Position numbers and translations under genes: made by a program. The notes beneath the pieces are model-generated. The model had not been told where the DNA came from. It did no database searches and was given only the letters and a program-made list of their open reading frames with translations. Positions 22,446 to 35,600 of a DNA stretch of 64,000 bases are shown here, in pieces. The DNA is from Diadema setosum. Taxonomy: Eukaryota; Echinodermata; Echinoidea; Diadematoida; Diadematidae. The stretch covers positions 4,628,836 through 4,692,835 of the forward strand of contig NC_092690.1 in assembly GCF_964275005.1 (NCBI RefSeq), given 5' to 3'. Within the stretch, counting starts at the first letter, position 1. The number at the start of each line of letters is the position of its first letter.

Positions 22446-23404
22446 ATGTATTAATGTCTTCAGAGATCTAACTTTGTACCAACAATGTATTGTGTGCAGC
22501 TTACGGGACCTTACAGTCTCTGTGTTGGTTGCTCCACGTAACTACACAATATTGAAGAAGCGCCACTCTGAAAGGCCCTATACCCAGTGGAGTGTACAAA
22601 TAACAACAATTTCGTTCATAACAGGTATGGATTCATTCCCATTAAATTTGCTTCAAGGAGAAGAAATTGATGATGCCTGACTTCTTTTAGACTATGGTAG
22701 TATATGATTTCTCTACACAGTATCATATCTAATTTGTTGTTCCTCTCCACGTTGGATCCATGGTCCGTTGCCTGTGATATTAGCATTAGCCATAAAGCAG
22801 TATTGTCACATCCTTATGTTGCATAGGACCTACTTCCGCGTGACATCTGTGAGTTTGAGTTTGAGTTTGGGTTTGAGTGAATGCCGCTCGTGCCTTTCGG
22901 CGACCCCAGTGCTATGACAAGTGTTGAAATAGCAACAACAAAAAAATAGCAATAAAATATATCAACACAAGGATTTTTGACAGATATAAGGTACAGAAAC
23001 TTGCAGTAATCCAAAGTATCGTCATTGGGGTGAGTCCCATATTTCAAGTCCAGTTATGATTTCCGCAAGCAGAATAAGATGCTGTCACATACAGATAAAT
23101 AAATGAAGAATCTTGAAATTTCCCTTTTTTGTAGGGGGATTACTCTTCGGCATTAAATAAGCTCTACACGTAAAGTTTGCATTTTCATGTTACCTAAATC
23201 CATTGATTTCCGGAAGGAATATGTTTAGCTGTATTTTCTCTTTATTTAATAATGTACCTTACATAGACACACCATTTAAACATCGCCCGATGTACAACTA
23301 GAATAGCAAACAATCTAGCTTTTATGATTTCGAGTCGCTTCCAGTGCTCGTTTGTCTGGTACTATTATTATTATCTTTTTTACCGCCCTACACAGACTAC
23401 AGCA
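22446..23404. other. Immediate upstream region of gene B
   Basis: The promoter and any 5' non-coding exon of gene B would be expected here or further upstream. No TATA box or clear start region could be fixed. A short 'gagtttgagtttgggtttgag' run occurs at about 22851. Confidence 0.35.
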
Positions 23405-23458
23405 ATGACGAGCTATCTATTCAATTATGTTCCGGTTGCAACGATGATTCTTCACGGC
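23405..23458 (+). CDS. Gene B exon 1: start codon and first part of signal peptide
   Basis: ATG at 23405 encodes MTSYLFNYVPVATMILHG and ends at a perfect GTAAGT donor in phase 0. Joined to the next exon (LMTVTHCQ...) it gives a hydrophobic stretch of about 18 residues ending near Cys, as expected for a secretion signal. Chosen because it supplies an ATG, the right phase and the missing signal; an alternative upstream first exon cannot be excluded. Confidence 0.5.
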
Positions 23459-23507
23459 GTAAGTTTCAAGATGTAAATTATTGAAGATGAACAAGTACAT
23501 GTGCCCA

Positions 23508-23547
<40 letters not shown>

Positions 23548-26500
23548 CTGTTTTTGTTTGGTTTGTTTGTGTTTTGCTGCCTGAATATGAAATGATTTTC
23601 TACAACTATTACCAGCGCCTACAAAACATTCACATTATCATTGTTTTCCTCTGTACTTACAGTTAATGACAGTAACTCACTGCCAAACGCTTAATGGACC
23701 ATCATCGGTAGTAGTGGAGATCGGAGCTGACACAGTCCTGACATGTTCTGTTACTGGAGGGACAGCAAGTTTCGTTTGGAGTGATCAGTCAGTGGCCCCT
23801 CCTGCCACTATATTTTCTGCAGGGGGCCGGTTTTCTCCTTCATTAAAGTATGCTAACTTTACAGTAGAAGAGGATCAAACGTCGTCCACACTGAGAATCG
23901 CTGATACACAGATTGCAGAGGAAGGGAGTTATCAGTGTGAGGCGTCTGGAATAACAAATACTGTACCAGCAGCAGACGTGTCTGTTGAGCGTGAGTTGAA
24001 AGTTTCAGTAAGACTTGTATTCGACAATACCTGGATATTTTGACCAATGTCCTTCACTTGATGGTAGTCTCATGGTCATTGTAGGAAACAGCGTTTGGTC
24101 GGTCAGGCGGTATGGCGGTTGACGGTCCGTTGCAAACGTTTCGTCACGAACTCGTTTTGTAGTTTTGAAGCAAGTGTGATGAAACTATAGGGTACAGGAT
24201 AACATTTGATAGGACTGTGTAGATGTGCCAAGTTTTTTTGTGTGTGTTTGTCAGAGAAAGTGTTGCCATGGTAACCTCAATTTTCCTAAAAGTTTATGGA
24301 GCGAACTACTTCCACAATATCTAATCAATGTATTTCAAATTTGGTATGTACTTGATCTACATACATGTGTAAATAGGCAAGCCACTCTGTGTTTGAACCC
24401 CGACAAGGTGATGCCATTGAAATGCCATATTATTTTCGTGAAGATCTGGTGGAGTAAACTACTTTCACAATTTTTAAGCAATTGAAATTGAACATGATGA
24501 CATTGAGATGTAGATGTGCACGATATTATTTGTTTGTCAGAAATAATGTTGCCATAGTAACCACAGTTTTCCTAAAACCTTGTGGAGCGAACTACTTCTA
24601 CAGTATTTCAGCAATTTCAAATGTATAATGATCTGTAGGTGGAGTTTATGCAAGAAATATTATGTGTTTGCGTGCGACAAAGCATTGCCACATGGTATGG
24701 CATATTATTTTCTTGAAAATCTTGTGGAGTGAACTACTTTACCCTCACAATTTTGAGGCAACTGGAATCAGATTTGGTGCACATGATGAAGTTGAGGTGT
24801 AGATCATGTTTTTAGCCAAAGGCTCAAGTGAGCTATTGCGATCGCTCTTCGTCCGGCGTGCGTTGTGCGTCGTCCGTCGTGCGTTAACTTTTTACATTTT
24901 CATCTTCTTCTTGAGAACCCCATGACAGACTTTTACCAAACTTGGCAGGTAGCATCCCTAGGGGAATAGGATCTCAATTTATTCAAATGGGCACCATGCG
25001 CCACCCAGAGGGTCCCAACCCCCCCCCCCCCCAAAAAAAAATAAATAAATAAATACATAAATAAATAAAAAAAAGATAAAAAATAGATAAATAAATAAAT
25101 AAAAATAAAAAAATAAAAAATAAATAAATAAATAAATAAAAATTAAGGAATCTTTAAAAATCTTCTTCTCGAGAACCAGAAGTGATAGAGCTAAGTTAAT
25201 ACTTTGAGTTGGTACAATGATAATTGTAGTTTCAAGTTTGTTCATGGCAGAATCAGGGGTGCCTTCCTTGGGACCCAGAGGAGGGGTGGGGAGGGGTCCT
25301 AATGGGGCCCAAATTGTACATTTTCAGCTTTTCCTCGAAAATTCCATGATAAATATTCTCCAAACTTGGTATAGTTAGCATCCCTAGGGGGATAGAATCT
25401 CATTCCCATCATATGGGCACAACGCCCCACCTAGAAGGCCCCAGGGGGCCTAGATTGGGGCCAATTGTAAATTTTCATCTTTTTCTTGAGAACCCCATGA
25501 TGAATTTTCACCAAACTTGGCAGGTAGCATTCATAGGGGGATAGAATTTTAATGTCATGAAATGAGCACCATGCCTCATCTGGGGGTCCCCCAAGGGGCC
25601 CAACTCATCCCCAATTTAGGAATCTTGGAAGATTTTCTATTGAACAAGAAGTGATTGCGCCGAGTTGATACAATAAGTCAGTTTATTGATGACTGTTGTT
25701 TCAAGTTCGTTCATAGCAGAATAAGGGTTGCCCCCCTCCCCCTTCCCCCTCCCCCTCCCCCCTCCGGAACCCAGGCGATTGGGACGGAATGGGTCCAAAT
25801 CGAGGGGGTGGGGAGGGGTCCTAATGGGGCCCTATTGTACATTATTCATCTTTTCCTTGAAAATGCCATGATGGATAGTCACCAAACTTTGTAGGTAGCA
25901 TCCCTTGGGGGATAGAATCTCATTCCCATCATATGGGCACCATGCGCCACCTAGAAGGCCCCAGAGGGCCTAGATTGGGACCAAATTGTAAATTTTCATA
26001 TTCTTCTTGAAAACCCTTTGATGAATAATGATGAATAATCACCAAATGTAGCGTGCCAGGGGATTAAGATCTCAATCTATTCAACAGGGCGCCATGCTCC
26101 CCTAGCTGCCTAGGGGGCCCAATGCCCCCTTCCCAACAATAAGAAATATTTACACTTTTTCTTCTCTAGAACCAGAAGTGATAGAGCTTTATGTCCACTT
26201 TTTTTTTTTCAAACTGCGTAGTCCAAATTTTTTTTTTGACTGCATAGTCCAACATTATATAAATTACAGTGTACTTGGCAAATTTTTTACCAGTGTGATG
26301 GAATATGCAAATGGACACCATGCCCCCAGCTCTCAAAGCTACCCCCCATGACAAGTTTCCAACATTCTCAGGTAAGAGTCTACTAGAAGGCATGGAAGGT
26401 GAACTTGCGATACTCAGGTGAGCGCGAGACCCGCGGGTCTCTGGTTTGTGCTTGTCAGAGAAAGCATTGCCATGAAAACCAAAATCTTCCCAAATCCTTA

Positions 26501-26598
26501 AGTGACATTTGAGGATTTCTACAGAGACTTGGGATGTACAAGAAAGAGCACAGCAGACCTTATCAAACTTACAAGTTACACTGTACTCACGCAGTACT

Positions 26599-26639
<41 letters not shown>

Positions 26640-29600
26640 AACAAACAAACAAACAAACAGAACCTTTTAATATCAAATTCTTGTTCTATTCTCTTTCATT
26701 GGAGTCTGAACTGCTGAAGTGATAGTTCTAGTTGTTATCATTCTTGTTCCAATCATCCATGTAGTCGTTTCTGCTTCTAAATTCATTACTGATACAATCG
26801 AGTCAAATTAAATTATCACGCTACTGCATGTAATGAAGAGCTATTCTCGTAAGTCCTGCAGTTGAGTTTTTTATCTATTATCACGTAAATACATTAGCAC
26901 ATTCTGTCCATGAGTAATACCCATATTCAAAGCAGTAGCGTTATCCTTTCAAAAGTTATCAGAGTTAAAAGTGGAAAGTGTCTTAAGGATTTTTAAGAAA
27001 AAGAAAGGGACCTCTGAGATATGCCCAATCACAATATTCTATTTTTTTTTCAGAAAAAGATAAAACCAAGCTTTCCCATTGTTTTATGATCTCAAACTTG
27101 ATAATAATGTAGAAGAAGAATACCTCTTTCAGAAAATATAAAAACTCAAGATTGACAAAGTTGACTCGTTTAACCTATTTTGAGTCATCATTTAAAATCA
27201 AGTGATGCAACATTTTGTTGGTTTTGTGATGGAAGGTAACATATTACACGGAAAGTCTTCATGTGTTTTTATTTCCGTGCTGGTTTTCTGGTGGCTCAAA
27301 ATGCTCAAAAATTTCCACTTTCACAATACCTCTTCTGCAGACCCAGAAGAGAGAGAGGAAAAAAAAAAATATTGGGGATCTTGAGCCTCTGTACCCATTG
27401 AAGGTTAAAAAAGTAATGTTCACCAATGTTCTAATCATGATTTGAAATGAGTGAATGCATGCAGTTCACTTTGTTTCCGTGAGCAATATAATCACCAGCT
27501 GACCATCACACATTTATATTGTTACAAAACCATAAAAAGGAGGGGGGTGGCAGAATCTTTACTTCTTTACTTTTTCTCTGTAAAGTCTTGGCAACTTTTG
27601 AGACAAAGTTTGCAACGTCTGCACATACCATGTTTGCAACAGCATGTCACCCTAAAACAGCCACAAGTTTTAGATTTTGTGTACATCTCATGTGGAAAAT
27701 AGTGCTACATTGTATGTCACAAACTCATAAGAACCTGACTATATTTACTATAAATCACTTTGATTGATTAATTTTATGCTACATAATATATGGCAAATAA
27801 ATGGAACAATCTCTATTAAAAAGAAATAGAAAAAATAAAGAAAACAAAGAAATATAACGAAATTCTGAAAAAAAAAGAAATATACAGATTAAGAACTTGA
27901 ATGATGTAAGGAAGTTTATGATGTGCAATTGTTAAAACAGATTCGATCCAGAAAGTATGTGCTTTAGTGTTAAAGAAGCTATAAAAATAGGATGTAAAGC
28001 TAGAATTTAAAAATTGATCATTAAAAAAAGGAAGAGGTTATATGTGCAATCTTACTCTTATGTTGGTGTTGCGTTTGCCAAACTTCGACAGCATCGTGCC
28101 ACTGATTTCCAAGATTTGGGGTGAGGGGGGGGGTGATTGCCCCCCTCCCCCCGATTGTTATAGCATATGGCCCAAAACAAAACAAAACAAAAAGCGGGCT
28201 TGCTTTGGTTAAATACAAAGTAGCAGAAAAAACTTAACTGTTGAATACATTGTATCTTGTATAATTTTTAAAATATGCTGTAATTCTGGTAATGATATTG
28301 TGTGAAATGCCGTAAGGCTATTCCATTGTGTGAGCTCCAGAAAAAAAAAAAAGAGAATATAAATGTTGCTGTGAAGAGATGTTAATAGGCAGAGCAGTAT
28401 ACTCCTTACTGTGCATCACACTCATGTTTGACTCTGCAGATGAATAAACACATTTTTTCAATGGAATGGGGTTGTATTATTACCATATTATCAATTGTGT
28501 TTTTTTTTGTTTCCTTTGAATCGTGGAGTGTACCTACAATATTGAAAAGTTTAGCCCATGAGTTTATTCTTTTTCCTATCCTTGATTTTTGTAACAGAAA
28601 GATCAACAGTGGAATTGACATTGGCTTCGCCTCAAACTGTTGGAGAAGAAATCGCAGTAGTTTGCACAGCTGTTGGAAGCCGACCAGAAGTAGACATCTC
28701 CTGGTATATTGGTATTGTACAACAGACTGTCGGGATAGTAACAACAGCTGCTGTAAATGCTGGTAATGCAGATCTGAGTGATACAACGAGTACGTTTACC
28801 TTTACTCCAACGAAGGACAATGATGGCCAGTATCTACGATGTGAGACCACTGGACATCAATTAGCCAATCTAAACCAGCAAGACAGCATGTCTCTCAATG
28901 TCCATTGTAAGTCATTACTTACTACTAACATTGAATTTCCCACATTGAAGTTTCCTTTGCCTGTCTATGCAACAATCAAGAAACCCAATATTTATTTTCT
29001 TCAAACTTGATTTCTATATGATTTCTACAATTGGGAATACACTATGTATTGTAGCTGCACTTTTCCCCTCAGTATGCTTTATGTGCAGTCGTCATCGTTA
29101 TCAGGGTTTATAAAACTTTTTTTTAAACCACTTGCTCAGTTGGGCAAGCAGATTTTCAGATTGTTGCAGAATGCTTGCCCAAGCATGAATTCTACTTGTC
29201 TGAAAAGAAAGTCCAATTACAATATGTTAGATATTAGCAAATACTTTAAAATTTAACAAAACATGATTATATGAAAAAACACAGCACACATCACTGTGCA
29301 TGCTGACACATAGGGGTGACAAACTTGGTTTAAGTGAGTGTTGCCATTGCATAATTGGAGCTTCTTAACGCAAGTGTTGGAAAGTTGCTGAACTGAAGTT
29401 AAAGTGCTTTGCACCATTAAACCATGGACTACTACACACAGACATTCAGCGTTTCATTGATTAATGCATTCCTCTGTCTACATGTCAAAAGTTTCACAAA
29501 AATTTTTAAAACATTCTTCCTTGATTCGATCTTATCTTTGCCGCTAGTAGCTAGAGCAAGACACAACGCAGCTTTGTAAAACTAAAATAGATTAAATGTG

Positions 29601-32600
29601 CAGAAGATAGTACCATACCTGTCATAAATCATGGTGAATGCATGCAGTTGTGGTATTCTTTGTTTACATTACCGCTCTCACATTTTCCTTTACAGCAAAA
29701 TGCAGGTACTTTTTGAAAAATAGAAAGCTAACTTTATTAGCCAATGAATTATGATTTAGAATCTCGTAAATACAGATAGTTGAAAGGGAAGAAGATCGAT
29801 TATGTTTACTTTTAGGCAAGGTCATGTGAGAGCAATAATGAGCGAATCAGCAATTTCCAATCAAATGACTCAACATTTAGTTATGTTTTGAAGTTTGCTG
29901 CTTCTCATGACTGGCGTTTATTTAAAGCCTTTTATGTCTGTAAAGGCGCATCTGTGAAATAGACTTGAATTAGAGAAACAGTGCTTTTGTCAGTGACAGT
30001 ACTCGGTTATGCGATCATTTTGGGGACATCTGTTTGTACTCATACAGTAAAGATGCACACAATCAAGGGACAGAGGATCTCGTACTTCAAAGTGGTTGGA
30101 AAGTTGCTGAAAGTCCATTATTTAGTATTTTGCAGATTAACAGTTATTATCTTTAAGATCCTGGATGACTTTGGGTGTTTGTAGGGTGGCTTCAGGGTGG
30201 CTTCTAAACTTTTACTTCAGAACCAAACATGGTTCCTTTCGGCCTACCATTGTGAAAACTCGTCCTGTTGCCCATACTGTACACGGTGTAAACGGACCTT
30301 TATCCAAATGAGAGCTGGTCCTGACATGTCCGGATAGGAGAGGTCGGACTGTACCCTGTTACGCATATAATAGGTGATAAAGACCACACAAAATATAAAT
30401 ATATGGTGTTAATGTTTGTACGAAACTTTTGCCTTTGTGAACAAATTCTGGCTGGGAAAGACATTTGACGTGTAATATTTACTTTTTACGAGAATCTGAT
30501 ATGTTGTGTTAAGGCAGACATTCCTGTGATGTTGGAAAGATTTATATCATATTTTATGATTAAATAACTTTTCTCATTTAAACAGTTGGAATAACATGCC
30601 AGAGGAATTTGAAATTTGGAAATTTCCCGAAGGCATTTTCTTTTTATTTAGTATAGGCGGAGGCTGTATTGATAGCTTTCTTTTCTCTTTTGTGTCCCCT
30701 CCACCCCCACCCCCCATGAAAGTAAATGATATCATGGTGGGCAAAAATCTGACAAGGTGATTCATAAAGAAAAATGTCTTTTCCTTGCAGTCCCACCTGA
30801 TGCTGATATCATGACAGTTGTCTTCAATGAGGACACAGCTACCTCGATGCTCACTGTGACCTGCACAATCCAGACAGCTGACCAACCAAACCCATTTATT
30901 GATACTTATTACATTTATGAAAACGTTACTGACAACCCATCTACAGTCTCAACATCTTCAACTTTTAACAGGGCAACACCTGATTTCGATACGGAGTATT
31001 TCTGTGTTGGTGGAAACTATCTTGGAAACACCACAGCTACAAGAAATTTTGTTCCAGGCAGTAAGTACATTGCAGCCATTATTATAACTGAAGCGCAACA
31101 GTTTTGGTATAATAAGAACGTACAAAAGATTGTGTTGAGTGCATAAAATACAAGAAAAAGATATGCCTATTAAACATGAACAATGTAATGCCTGTGACGC
31201 AGTTATTTTCGTAGAGTATTTGGACGGACAAACTAACACAATTTAGCTACTGAATTTTGTTTTCTGGTAAGTGGGACTGAATTTATGTATTTATTTAAGT
31301 GTATTTAAGTGTATTTTACAGAAGGAAGTGTCAATATTTAGCATAAAACCAATATCGTTCGTGGAACAATTAATTGTCTTTGCAGTGTATGTGTTTTTAA
31401 TCACCAATTCATTCAGCTGGTACGACAGTCAAACCTACCTCAAATGGAGTAACGACTGTTCCGATGTCGTCGAAATCTCCAACAGGTAGGAGTGTGATTT
31501 TGATATAATAAGAACGAACAAAAGATTATGTTGAGTGCATAAAATACAAGAAAAAGATACGCCTAACATGATGAACAATATATATGATATTCATATATGA
31601 TATTCGTTCTTGAAATAAAAAAGAAAACGTATGTAAGATCCAAACGTTACGAATATTAGCTGTGTAAATGACTATATACATGTAAGTATTTTGTTGATTT
31701 GTTGATTTGTATTGATTTTGAAATGCAGAAACAAAAACTGAACTGAACTGAACTGAACTGAACAATGTAATGCCTGTGACGCTGTTATTTTCGTAGAGTA
31801 TTTGGACAGACAAACTAACACAATTTAGCTACTGAATTTTGTTTGCAACTGATTGACAAATTGCCCTACATCGACGTAAATAAGCATTGAATTGATCAGT
31901 GTTTTAGTAGTAGCCATGATAAAAATCATGGGCGTACATACTCGAGCAGGATTCGTACGCCCATGATTTTCATCATGGCTACCACTAAAACACTGATCAA
32001 TTCAGTGCTTATTTACGTCGATGTAGGGCAATTTGTCAATCAGTTGCAATGAAAACATCTCGACGGAAGAAAAATCATGAATTTGAATTTTGTTTTCTGG
32101 TAATTGGGACTGAATTTATGTATCTATTTAAGTCTATTTAAGTGTATTTTACAGAAGGAAGTGTCAATATTTAGCATAAAACCAATATCGTTCGTGGAAC
32201 AATTAATTGTCTTTGCAGTGTATGTGTTTTTAATCACCAATTTATTCAGCTGGTACGACAGTCAAACCTACCTCAAATGGAGTAACGACGGTTCCGATGT
32301 CGTCGAAACCTCCAACAGGTAGGAGTGTGCCGGCTATTGGCCTTTATCATTTGTCTCATTTTCCGTAGTGACCATAAAGTACCTATCCTTTAAAAGCATA
32401 CTCAGAGCTGATAATGGAATCGGTTCTACAACGATATAGCACTTGTTTTGTAACTGTTCATTGGCGTTTATGATATGCTTAATCTTGTATATACCCAATG
32501 TAAAATGCAAGGAGTGGTACTTTGCCGAATCAAATTGCAATGGAAAGTCATTTGCGACGGGTTTGATGCGTAACGCTCTTCAAACTCGAAACAAAGAGAG

Positions 32601-35600
32601 AAAGTCATATTTGTCGTCATGACATTATTGCTGATCAGATAAATGTCTCGAATCCATACCAATTGCAACCATGCTCTTGAAATACGCGTTGTGGTTCGTG
32701 ATGTCATGCTGTTGTATATACAATCATTAAAAAAAGATATGTTTATACTACCTTTGAAGATACAAGCTGCAAGAGCCTACCACATTTAAATAGCGCTTTT
32801 GTCTTGTATAAAGAATTACATTTCTGCATATGACAACCTACATCACAAAATATAGCATGAGCTGATTTTCAAGGGCAACTGTTTACGTATTTTGGTACAA
32901 ACATACGCATGCATTTGCTGATTGGGGTAACACTCTGTGTGTATACATCAGCCATCGAGAAAGCATAAAAGCAATCGTGTTAAAAATAAAAGCCATCTCA
33001 TTAATTTCAATATCCTGTAAAGTCCTGGAGCACAATGTCCACAGCAACACCATGGACCATCTTGAAGACTATGACATATTCGGTGCTGCCCAACATGGAT
33101 TCCACAAGAAGTGATCATGTGTCTCACAACTCGCCCTGCTTGCCATCCAAGTCTTGGCCAAAGGCATAGATAACAGGGAGTAGATTGATGTCATTCTCTT
33201 GGATCTAACCATGGCCTTTGACAAGGAGCCACATGGAAGACTTTTCCAAAAACTGGACTACTACGGCATACAAAACTCTACGCATGCAAGGATAGCTGAC
33301 TTCTTTCAGGATCGTACAACAGCAGATAGTCCTTAAAGGAATTTACCGTCTCTTCCAAATACCCGGTGACTTCGGGGGGGGGGACATTTCATGAGCATTT
33401 TGTCCGACAAGTTGTCGGACAAATTGGGCTCTCAGCCAATCAGATGGAAGGATTTCAATAGCTTGTAACAGTTTGTCAGAAAAATATCCGACCAAAATGC
33501 TTCATGAAATGCCCCCAGGAGTTCCGCAGGGTAGTGTTGTTGGCCACATGTTTTTCCTGCTGTTCATCAATGACTTGCCAGAGTATCTGTCAGGCAATAC
33601 CACTGTTAGGCTGTCTGCAGATGACTGCCTAATGTATCACATTGCAGGTCAGAAGAAGACAGTGTGCAAATCCAGGGAGACATCGAGGCACTGGTCAGGA
33701 ACGATGGGAAGCCGACTGGCCAATGGAGTTCAACCCCCCAAAATGCCAGGTCCTCTACCAAACGTAAACCCATTATCACGTCATACACCATACACGGACA
33801 AACCATGGAGAAAGTAGACACTACAAAATATATTGGAGTCTACCTCCATGAGAAGCTCAGCTGGAATCACCGATCAAGAAGTAAAAAAAAAAGGCTATTT
33901 CCACCAGAGCCTTTCTTTAGGGAACATTAGATCATGTCCACACGAAGTCAAGGTGCTTTACTACTTCACCCTGCTCAGACCAAGGAGGTACTAAGCAAAG
34001 CACCTCCTTGCTCAGACTAGTCCTGGAATATGGAAGCACAATCTGGGAACCCTTCACCCAGAAAAACACCATGAAGCTGGAAATGATTCAGAGAAGGTAT
34101 GTTTCGTCTGCAAAGACCATCACAGAACAAGCAGTGTCACAGCCATGCTTCAAAAACTTCAATGGACATTCCTGCGAGAAAGAAGAGTGCAGGCAAAGGT
34201 TGTATTGATGTACTGCATTTAGGAACTCCATGCACGATATCCATCCCCGCAGCAGTTCTGACTCTATTGCTACCTCCTTCAAAAAGGGGCCATGACCAGA
34301 AACTTCAAGTACCATTTGCAAGAACACAAGTACTCCAAAGACTCTTCAACCCAGATGCAACCAGGCTTTGGAACTCATTACCCCCGGTCGCCGTCTCCCG
34401 TGAGAGGTACTCAAGATCCAGCTCCGTTAAGACACCATCACACGGATGCCTTTTTTAGCCGCACAGAGTTCCATGTAGACTTTACTTAATCCAGACACTC
34501 TACATATATAATGCCTGTACAGCACAACGGTACGAAAATACACCAGACAGTGGCCTGTACTTATAGTGAAGAAGAAGAAAAAAAAAATTAAATATGATTT
34601 ATGTTTCCATGAGTTTCACACTTCATTATAATACATAATTTTGTATTATATGACAACTACCTCGGTCCAAATTTTCATTTTTTATAAGTCGAATGGAGAG
34701 ATCTCTAATCCTGCCAATGCTGGAAATTTGAATTGAGAAGATAACCAGTAAAATAGAAACTTCTTATCAATCAAAGAATTGTGTTATTATTGTATTCAAA
34801 CTCAAAATTTAAATAGTGATGCGATATTAATTTTTATAATTGATTCTTTTCCGAGATCATAGGGTAGAAGTGAGACTCAAGTTTGTAGAAGATACTATAA
34901 TGCCCCGTGTGCCTTTCGCTTCTTCTTTTCTTGAGATACAAATTGGCAACCGTACTACTGCAAAAGTCAAGATTAATATCTAAAGCAGTTATTCGAATTT
35001 GGAAAAAGATGAAACATTGATGGCATTATAAAAAAACATTGTGTGACTGCAAAATAACGAAAGGATAAATACCATACGCGTTAAAGAGATCGTATAGTTT
35101 TGGTTGAGACCTAACTTCAGGTTTCTAACATCTTTTTGTTGTTGTTGTTGTTGTTGTTATATTTTAGACAATGAGAAACTTGTAATGACATGTGAAAGAG
35201 CATGAAATTCCAAAAGGGATTCAAGGTTTCTTGAGGACATTGGTTTTGAAATGTCTGAGATATCCGAAACAGAGCATTCTTAATAAAAGGCGGGACTCAC
35301 CTTTTATTAGGATCGCTTTGTTTTACTTTGTTTTTGGATGTGTTACGACCAAAATCACTCCGAGAATGATCGCACAAAAGAAACAATCCACTAATGTTCA
35401 GGCGGTTTAGTAACAGTGAAATTGTGGGTACAGACTCGTAATCGGTTTTTCACATCGGTACAATAATGATCACTAGAAACAAATATAAGTCAGTAATGGA
35501 ATCACTTACATGTGTACATGTATTCCTACAGTTCCCTGGTAGTGTCCAAATACGATGCTTGACGCACAAATGAATGATCCGCGATGCACTGATGAATGAT

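Larger units (their letters stand above)
31105..32330 (+). repeat. Tandem duplication that copied the stalk exon
   Basis: About 31105-31498 ('aagattgtgttgagtgcata', 'gtaatgcctgtgacgc', 'aatttagctactgaattttg', then the exon) is repeated from about 31505 to 32330. The second copy is longer because it carries about 180 bp of extra sequence (31575-31760) and a 203-bp hairpin element (31845-32047). Coding and flanking intron bases are almost identical, so the event is fairly recent. Confidence 0.85.

Noticed and set aside
31271..31489. Frame VFLITNSFSWYDSQTYLKWS through the stalk exon as an alternative exon
   Set aside because: It needs a different AG. The 31417 acceptor gives 1-1 phase and a Thr/Ser/Pro stalk, and the duplicate at 32250 behaves the same.
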